Below are positions 56,416-64,000 of a DNA stretch of 64,000 nt, one piece after another. How positions within the stretch are numbered: position 1 is the stretch's first letter; each line of letters opens with the position of its first letter. A model generated the notes under the pieces. The model had not been told where the DNA came from. It saw nothing but the letters and a program-made list of their open reading frames with translations, and did not search any database. The position numbers were made by a program, and so were the translations under genes. Source of the stretch: Suillus spraguei (taxonomy: Eukaryota; Basidiomycota; Agaricomycetes; Boletales; Suillaceae); assembly GCA_016800925.1 (NCBI GenBank), contig JABCPU010000129.1, forward strand, positions 103,971-167,970, in the 5' to 3' direction.

Positions 56416-57854
56416 ATGATGTTCCCCGCTGCATCTTTGTGGACACTCCTGGCTTTGTCAATCTCAATCACGGGTTCGCCCGTTGAAGTTCGCAATTCCA
56501 GCATCATCCTCCCCATGACCAGCAGGCTACATTTCCCCAATGATACCAACCCGGTGCAGCGCGATATTGATGTTACTTTGGATAACTCTTTTATGTTCTC
56601 CTCCGTAATGATTGGAGTTGGCGGTCACTTCCACACCACATACTGTAAGTTCAATACTAAGAAAATATGCGGTTGCTAATGTATTATTGAAGACCGCTTG
56701 ATTGTCAACACCGGGAGCGCGATCACATGGATTGGCGCCAACAGGCCGTACCGCCCATCCAGTACCGCCTTCAACACTCAGTTTCCCATAAGGGTATCCT
56801 ATCCTTATTCCTCCTTTGCCGGTATGACATACAACAATATCATAAGTTGAAAATGCCTACGATCATCTATAGGAATACTATTTACTGATACCGTCGAGAT
56901 TACTGATGGGAACGCCGTCGACGATATGACCATTGGTGCTGCCACTGGTGCGCGGGGCGTCATGCCTTATGACGGTATGCTTGGCCTCGGGCCTAGAAGC
57001 TTATCACGCGGCTTCATTCCAACCCAACCGGAAAGAACGCTTGCAACTGTCACCGAACGCTTGTATAGGCAACGCAGCATTTCTGAGCCCCTTTTTGGTC
57101 TCTTTTTCAAGCCCTCCGATATGCATATAGTCGATGATGATGATCATGGAATGCTCGTCTTTGGTAATCAAAACCCTGGCTTTGACATCGGCAACATCGC
57201 ATACACGTAAGCTATCTCAGCTCCTGGATCAATCCAGACTCATAGTAATTATTTTGTTCAGTCCTCGCACCAGCAGGATGCCTGCATTGAACTATTGGGG
57301 TATCGATCAGAGCATCGTGTACGGCGACACGGAGATCTTGCGACTCTCCCCTGGTATCGTGGATTCTGGCACGACCTTTATTTTGCTTGCCTCCGGTGTG
57401 TATTTAGAATCAGCGAGTAATAATGGTCTAATCAACGTTTGATAGATGCCTTTGAAAGGTACAAGACTGTAACCGGCGCTCATTTTAATCTGAGGACTGG
57501 AATGCTCGCTGTTACCCCTAGGCAGTATCGTGCCCTGTCGCCATTGCAATTCCATATTGGCAGAGTACGTCAATTCTGTCAGCCCTCACACCCCTTGTTC
57601 ACCATTTTGCATGGCAGGAAGTCTACAATCTGCCCCCTAACGGCCAAATATGGCCTCGTTCGCTCAACTACAAGATTCGGGGTACTGAGAATGGTATATA
57701 TCTCGTCATCAAAAGCCTTAACAGATTATCTGGTAGTGGGATTGACTTTTGTCTTGGCTACGTATTCCTCCAGCGCTTCTACAGTGTGTTCGATGATTTC
57801 ACCTCCAGTGTCGGCTTTGCCACAACCCAGTACACTGATGCCGACACCAACTAA
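56416..57854 (+). CDS. Secreted aspartic protease-like protein (A1, polyporopepsin type) with altered first active site
   Basis: Exons 56416-56644, 56693-56821, 56873-57206, 57262-57395, 57446-57564, 57618-57854; 1182 nt, 393 residues. A signal peptide (MMFPAASLWTLLALSISITG) and short pro-region precede a pepsin fold. The first active-site motif reads VNTGSAITW instead of the family's DTGSS: the catalytic Asp is Asn (codon AAC). The second motif is intact (IVDSGTTF). Other family landmarks: YDGMLGLGP, YWGIDQSIVYG, GIDFCLGYVFLQRFYSVFD. Pepsin-type catalysis needs both aspartates, so this may be an inactive or repurposed homologue. Both the splice site and the frame around the motif are clean. 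Confidence 0.88.
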
Positions 57855-59501
57855 TATGGAATTGCCAAAGTATACAAACCATCATTTTTCAGACGCAAAG
57901 CAGCATACGGATCACCTGATGTTCCTACGTACCTGATCTAATTAGATATGACAGTGGGATCTGATGCAGATGCGGTGTGTTTAAGTTGATATGATTCTTT
58001 TTTTTTTTTTTTGGAAAAGCGAGTCTATTGTGTTACGTGTAGGAGCTGACACCGTCTAGTTCTACACAAACGCTTGTATCAATGTTCAAACGGTACATTG
58101 ATCCGAGGAAAAATGCTCTTAAGCACACTCTCCATGGAGAGTAGTGTGGGACTCTGTTCTACCCGGTGACCTCGTTCTGCAAGGCCCTGGGTAGTTTTCA
58201 CTAAAACCTCTAGGGCGGTTACCCAGTTGTTAGATGCGGGGTTTGGTGATATTGCGTCTGACCAGGTTGATCGTACTTTGTTGATCATTTTTTGGGATCT
58301 GATTCTTTTGAGTGGGTGGTTCCATTTAATTATTTCTAAATTTTAAATTTTCTAAAAGGGACGTTCAAAGTTGGGTTTCGACGTCGGAATTGTCCGAAAA
58401 CAGGTTTCAACTTTTATCAACCTGTCAAACAAACAACGAAAACCGTTTTTACAGATGGCTGAGTTTGAATTTGCTTAACCTGTACCATGCCTCGTCAAAC
58501 TGAGCGGCAACAAGCTGCAGAAGAGATCCATAACAGGATATAATTGCTGAGGTTGTGAGCCAACTGCAGGAGGATGAGGATGGGTATGATAACCATTCAG
58601 ATTCCAGCTCATCCTTTGAGGACTCTGGCATGGATACATCTAGTGACTCAGTAGTTCATGCAGCCATAGTTCCTCGTCATTGAGCCCCTCATCATCAGAT
58701 CTCTTTGTGATTGAGTCTGACTCAGATTCAGAGGAGTCTTTAGTGCTTGCCCACCTATGAGAATAGTCCTTCTCTTGTCTGTTGTCCCGGTCCCAGCAGC
58801 CTTCTGAGGATCTAAGTTCTCTTTCATGTTAGTTGCTGGTGGAGTACTCTGCACCGACTCGCGTCCTCAAACGACTGTACCATCGCGTCGTCCTTTGTGT
58901 TCCTTGATAACCCAGTCTGTGAACCACTCACCTAGCTTTTACAGAAATGTTATCAGTGTGCGACGAGGCAGGGGCACAGCCTACACAAGTATGATATCTA
59001 GACTGATTATCTCCAACGTTATGGTTTTCCTGCTGCCGATGAACGCCGGGGTTAGTCTCGAGTTGAGGGGAAATAAGGTATCCATCTGATTGATATGGCT
59101 TGAAGTGGTTAGGTATTTTGGGTAGGGGCTAGAACCGAAGAGCGTCAATCATGTATATTCTGAGACTTGCGGAGTGCATATAGCAATGGGTCGAGTGGAT
59201 GATGAGTACCAAGTATTGACTATAAGGAGTTCTTGGAAAGTGCCGAAGTGATGCACCTTGACCTATTGATGTCAGCTCCTTGAAAATTAACGCAGCAGAG
59301 TAAAGTAGCCAAGACAATCAGATAATGAGTGCTATGCGGAAGCCGAGATCACGTTTAACTGCGCAGATCAACTATTAATCGATAATCTATCAGCTCTCTC
59401 ACGCATTGACAAATCTGATAAATGTATCTCTCTAGTGGACGATAGGATGGCATGAAAGTCGCAGTCAGGGTAGGGGACCATTATTTCGTCAACGAGCTAC
59501 A
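57855..59501. other. Intergenic region with probable transposon debris
   Basis: A T run lies at about 57996-58011. At 58487-58670 the plus strand reads MPRQTERQQAAEEIHNR, then in another frame an acidic Ser-rich stretch (QLQEDEDGYDNHSDSSSSFE); this resembles the start of transposase-type genes common in Agaricomycetes but is broken by stops. The rest shows no gene. Element borders were not found. Confidence 0.4.
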
Positions 59502-60581
59502 ATGTCCTCTCCCAAAGTCTGGTTCAGTAAGTGTTTCCTCTACTCACTAGCAATTTGACAGATGCTAAGCACCACGCGAAGTAACGGGGACGTCCTCAGG
59601 ATTCGGAAGATCTATGACAGAGTATGCACTCAACCAAGGTGACATTGTAGTAGCAACCCTCCGCAAACCACAAGTCCTGTCCGATCTCGCAGCCCGATAC
59701 CCAGCAGACAAACTTCTCGTGCTCAAAGTCGATGTCATGAAGCAAGAAGATATCGACGAAGCATTCGCGCGCACGCGTTCGACATTCGGACGGCTTGATG
59801 TAGTGTTCAACAACGCAGGGTATGGATTTGTCGCCGAAGTCGAAAGCACACCTGCTGATAAAGCACGTGAAATCTTCGAGACGAATTTCTGGGGCGCGGC
59901 AAATGTTAGTCGTGCTGCGGTGAAGTTTCTCAGGGAGGTGAATGAACCGGGCAAGGGGGGGATCATTCTTCAAAATAGTTCAGTTACTGGGTTTTATGCG
60001 CCCCCTGGGATGGGTTATTATGCAGCGACGTGAGTGCGGTTTGAATTGGATTGAAACGACGCTGATATGTTTGCAGCAAACATGGTACTAATCCTGATGC
60101 GTGGAAAGTGGAAAGAGCTGATGATTGATTTAATGTACAGCACTGGAGGGGTTCTCAGATAGTCTTGCGAAAGAGCTTCCTGCTTCCTGGAATATAAAGG
60201 TACGTTGTTCTCTTCGCCAAAAAAATTGCACTCACGATAAGAAAACAGATCTGCATCATCGAACCTGGGGCATTCCAAACAAACGGAAACAAAGGGCCAG
60301 TGATTTTACCACAGCATCCAGCATACGCCGACGAGTCCTTTGCGACATCCGTGTTACGTCAGGAGATGAAGGGTGCCGTTTTCGAAGGTGACCCGGAAAA
60401 GTTCACAAGGACTGTGTATGAGATTATACGGAGAGGAAAGATACCAAAGCGATTGCCTATGGGTTTAGATGCGCTTAAGATACTAAATCTTAGGATCGAG
60501 GATTTGAAGGCGACTATAAATGAGACGAGGGAATGGTCAGTGGATTTGAAGAGAGTTGATGGAGGTGTCGAGAATATCTGA
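59502..60581 (+). CDS. Short-chain dehydrogenase/reductase with an 8-nt microexon
   Basis: Exons 59502-59526, 59582-60029, 60077-60084, 60141-60199, 60249-60581; 873 nt, 290 residues. A classical SDR: cofactor motif ITGTSSGFGRS at the N-terminus, DVMKQEDIDEAF, NNAGYG, a catalytic Ser (LQNSSVTG) and YAATK, where Tyr and Lys are the catalytic pair. The third exon is only 8 nt and contains the whole codon for the catalytic Lys. Leaving it out shifts the frame, so the model is well constrained. The C-terminus matches the NAD(P)-dependent oxidoreductases common in fungi. Substrate unknown. It lies between the two lactonase-like genes and on the opposite strand. Confidence 0.9.
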
Positions 60582-61370
60582 TATCATACCTGTCTAAATA
60601 GCTTCATCTGAGCAGAGTTCGAGCCGTGTTCTGTACAGCCATATACAGCCAAGATGTGACAAATGATAACAGTAGCTTCAATAATTCACTGCTGTAGTAT
60701 GATATTGATGCAGAATGGAAGAGGTTTAACGCGGCATATGCTATGCTTGAAGCAGCATTGACGGAGCATGCAAGTGTGCCTTGACATGGCATAGGTATGT
60801 GTGGAAGTTAACATCAGTGCGGAGGCTGAAGATACTGGGAAGACATTGACATGGTATAAGTATGCTTGAGTCAGCATGTCTGAGGTTTAGCGTGGCATGG
60901 TCATGGTAGCACACTGCACAGAGTATCGTAAGGCTGTATAAAACTTGGCAAGGTAGGATCGAGTCTTGACATAGTGAGACAATACTTCGCACTGGTGTCT
61001 GAAAAGCCAACATTGGATCGATTAGAGGCGATACAAGTACTCAAATGCGATATGCACGAGTATTCGAAGTGTGGAATTCATTTCGAGCGACATATATAAG
61101 ATGGTGATCTGTATCCTGGGTTGGTATTTTAATTTTCCCACCCTCTGGTTTGACTCTCGAGTCAGGCAAGGGAAGAGGGCATTCAAACTTCAATGACTGA
61201 TACCCGCTTCCACCACTCAGACCCATGCGCTGAAAACTCTAGACAAGCGGCGAAAGGTAAGAAGGCAGGGCACACTTTAAATTCTCTCAAACTGAAATGG
61301 AAGTGCCGTGATTGTGCTGTGTATGGGGACAGTTGTATGTAACATATTATAGGGCGGTTACGCAGCAAAT
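60582..61370. other. Intergenic region, convergent 3' ends
   Basis: 3' flanks of the SDR (plus) and lactonase copy 2 (minus). Loosely repeated TGACATGGCATA-type words occur at 60720-60960; no gene or RNA is recognised. Confidence 0.45.
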
Positions 61371-62874
61371 CTACAATACGGTAAGATTCAAGCCCTGAGC
61401 TTGGATATTTGCCAGATATATCGTCTCCTCGTCCAAAATAACGAGACCAGACTTCGTGAAGATCATCTCAGCCGTGGTGCTATTAAGATAGAACTTCCCA
61501 ATGAGCGTCCCTTCGGGATTCCAGACATGGGTACCCTCGCCGCAACCTGAATAAACGTTTCCCATGGTATCAAGCTGAATGCCATCAGGAATACCGGAAT
61601 CAGAGTAGGCGAACACTCTGCGGTTCGTAAAGGCCTGCGTTCGTGGGTCAACGTCGAACTTGTAACTATGCGTTTGGCTTCAGGAACTCATTGCAATTAT
61701 GGTCGATATAAGAAACTCACATCGTGGACGGAAGGGTCTGATTCGTTCCGAGAAAGCCTCCAGAAGAACCAGTGTCGGTGCTGACATGCCATTGTCACTT
61801 TTTGATCCAGACCAAAAAGTAATACAAGTACTAAAAACTTACACAAATGCACTTTTGCCGTCGTGGGTGAACGCAATACCATTCGGAAGCACAAACTGGT
61901 CGGCGACAACCCTGACCTGCCCAGTGGATGGATCAAAGCGATATACCTGTGATGGTAGCATTGGTTCAGGACGGAAGCCGTTAAGCCACCCGTAGCTAAG
62001 AAAACAAGTGTTACTATAGTAAATACAGTAAATATTATTCAACAATCTACTCACGTTGGATCAGTGAAGAACATAATGTCTGTGCCAGGTAGAATTTTGA
62101 TATCATTAAGCGAGTTGAACTGTCTACCCAAGAGGTTGTCCAGAAGAACAGTAGCATTGTAGGGAGGGCTCGGATTGACAAGCACAATCGAAGGAGGAAG
62201 CAAACCGCGACCCGAAGTGACGAACAAAAGACCTCCCTTGTATGGACCTGTGCCCCCGTTTACCATTTGGACAGTGTCCGGAAGGTTGAGCTGAGAGTCA
62301 AAATAATTAAAATTTTGTGTCTAACTCAGCGGAACTAACCTACCGTTTGAACTTGTATATTAACATCTCCCGTTGTAGAAGCCAGCGCTATGTCGACCTC
62401 TGTCATGTTGATCATGCTAACGACACTGTTGTTGTACCAGCCATTGTACCCGAGTGCACCACCATCGTTGCTTGAAAAGAAGACAGCGTTGAGGTCTGGA
62501 ACGTAGATAGGTGCTTCATGAGCAAAATCAAAGCCAGGATTCGAAGCAATTGAGCGAATGGTAGCGGATGATCCGGTAACATTGAGAAACGAAGGGTCAA
62601 AGATCTGAATGAGTGGGGGTGCGGTGTTGGTGGGGTTAAAGCCCACAGTGGACAAGTTGCGCCATTCCGTATAGTTGGCACCCACAACATTGTATACCAA
62701 AGGATTAATGTACTGCAAAGGGACGTTAGGTACAGTACCGCAAATCCACGATCTTTGACATACCACTGCTCCAGGAGGCACGGTAAGGTTGGGATTGCTC
62801 ACCGAGGCCTTCGCGCACGATGACACAAGAGCAAGGGTGACAGTCATAATTGCACCAGCTGTTGATGCTGTCAT
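61371..62874 (-). CDS. SMP-30/gluconolactonase-like secreted protein, copy 2
   Basis: Exons 62874-62764, 62712-62344, 62290-62055, 61995-61843, 61780-61721, 61665-61371; 1224 nt, 407 residues. Paralogue of the gene at 53803-55251: exons 2-5 have identical lengths (369, 236, 153 and 60 nt). It has a better signal peptide (AGAIMTVTLALVSSCAKA) and many Asn-X-Ser/Thr sites, as expected for secretion. Propeller segments: SLNDIKILPGTDIMFFTDPT, VLPNGIAFTHDGKSAFV, SDSGIPDGIQLDTMGNVYSG. Intron 1 happens to be readable in frame, but copy 1 shows it is an intron. The function is probably hydrolysis of a lactone or ester; substrate unknown. Confidence 0.9.
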
Positions 62875-64000
62875 CTTTGAGATTGAGATGTATTTCCCCT
62901 ATTTCCAGTCTTCAGAGACAGTCGGCGGTCACACTCTACTGTCAACTAGAGCGTTGCGAGTTAGAGAAGGTCCGCGACGAGTGAGGCTCGGAAGTCGCCC
63001 TTGTTGCATATAGAGCTTTTATTGTTCGGCAGAACACGATCGCAGGTTTGTCGGCGTTCCACGGATGACCGATTAAGACAGTCATTCTGTTACAGGCAGC
63101 TGTCCTAAGCTGTCGCATGACCGTCACTCGTGTGGATGAGGACGCAGAAGACGCAGAACAACTGTACTAAAAAGATTCTTGACAGCGACTTGGGAACACC
63201 ACAAGTAACGGGCCGCGAACCTCCGGCTCACATGGCCTCAAAGTAACGGCACAAGGTATGGCATAAAAACGTTCTCTGAACCAATTTGGAGGCGGAAGAA
63301 TATGGCAACCCTTGGACTGCCTTAACTTCAAGACGCACAGAGGATCATGTCTTCGGTCACAACTGATTCCGAGTTTCTGAGGGTGAGTAAAAGTAATCTG
63401 CAGAGTCACAACGTTTCGTACTTCCTGATTCCTCACGTGTAATTCGATGAGTAAGACCATCTTGTGGTGGACGTACTCAGGCTGATAACAGCATCATGGT
63501 CGTCGCGCATCGTTGTTTTCGTACGAGCGAGGGACCGCCAATGCTGATCGCCGTAAATGATAACGTTAAAACCCAAGACGGACCGATCAAAGCACACCTC
63601 GAGTACAAGTCCGACGACATCAAGTGATCTGCTGTAGGATCTTTCCATGGCACTTGTGTAAAGATGAAGGAATCTTTCAACGAGTGCGGACTCGTCAAAC
63701 CATTCAATCCACACCAGAGCTATGATAAACTACTGTATGGTAGGTTGTTGGACTTGAGTACTCAGTATTCAGTGACTCGACCCGACTGAACCACTCACCT
63801 CGTTGCAAATAAGGATGCCGAGCTACACTATAGGCAAGCATCTTGAAGGTTATTCCGGGTCAATAGCGAGATTCGGCTTGAGTAAGTCTTCGACAAATTG
63901 TGTACTAAGTACCTGAAGTGGCTGGTTGAAACGTTCGAGATTTCTGTACCGCCCGGTCGAACTTTTGACTGCCGGGATTAACGATTCCCAGGTGCTTTGC
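62875..64000. other. Upstream region of lactonase copy 2; window end
   Basis: Promoter of copy 2, then about 0.9 kb without a supported gene. A minus-strand frame at 63433-63714 (93 codons) lacks recognisable features and may be chance or the edge of a gene outside the window. Confidence 0.4.

Noticed and set aside
57996..58011. T run as a retrotransposon poly(A) tail on the minus strand
   Set aside because: No target-site duplication or reverse transcriptase sequence was found next to it; a T tract in an intergenic region is common.
60720..60960. Repeated TGACATGGCATA-like words as a regulatory array
   Set aside because: The copies are imperfect and irregularly spaced, with no constant period.
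62713..62763. In-frame readthrough of the first intron of lactonase copy 2 as extra protein
   Set aside because: The segment has GTATGT and TTTGCAG borders, is not similar to copy 1 and is not readable in frame there, so it is an intron.
1..64000. CRISPR arrays, rRNA, tRNA or bacterial operon signals
   Set aside because: None were seen. The intron-rich eukaryotic gene structure makes prokaryotic features unlikely, and tandem repeats present are coding or short minisatellites.

Overview
The window looks like genomic DNA of a mushroom-forming basidiomycete (Agaricomycetes). Genes are dense and cut by many 47-65 bp introns, nearly all GT-AG. Gene content is also typical: FRE-type ferric reductase, NAM9, alternative NADH dehydrogenase, RAX1, polyporopepsin-like protease, NLR-type STAND proteins and a DUF3328/UstYa relic. 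Exon models below were built by hand; for every intact gene the exon lengths sum to a multiple of three. I saw no tRNA, rRNA or CRISPR array.

Layout. (1) 0.5-5.3 kb, core genes on the minus strand: ferric reductase and mitochondrial ribosomal protein uS4m (NAM9). (2) 5.4-43 kb, a roughly 37 kb accessory island made of repeated modules, all plus strand. It interleaves two gene families. One is four tandem NLR-like genes (helical N-terminal region, NB-ARC-type NTPase, TPR-like C-terminus); only the third is uninterrupted. The other is six copies or relics of a secreted Kex2-processed repeat-peptide precursor (here KEP-A to KEP-F); A, E and F keep open frames. The island also holds a decayed UstYa-like (DUF3328) oxidase gene, a Tc1/mariner-type element whose empty site survives in paralogous copies, an orphan NLR 5' module, NLR C-terminal relics and a fragment of the neighbouring NDE1 gene. 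(3) 43-52 kb, core genes on the minus strand: NDE-type NADH dehydrogenase (16 exons), Rax1-like RGS/membrane protein, and a Ser/Pro-rich four-helix membrane protein. (4) 53.8-62.9 kb: two paralogous SMP-30/lactonase-like secreted proteins (minus) flanking an aspartic protease with an altered first catalytic motif and a short-chain dehydrogenase with an 8-nt microexon (plus).

Main candidate for an undescribed system: the KEP/UstYa/NLR island. KEP-E and KEP-F have a signal peptide followed by about 14 and 17 His/Asp-rich units separated by Lys-Arg sites. This is the architecture of Kex2-processed repeat proteins and of dikaritin-type (ustiloxin-like) RiPP precursors. A UstYa-family relic, the oxidase family that modifies such peptides, lies inside the same array. 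Whether the peptides are modified, are signals, or have anything to do with the interleaved NLRs is inference.
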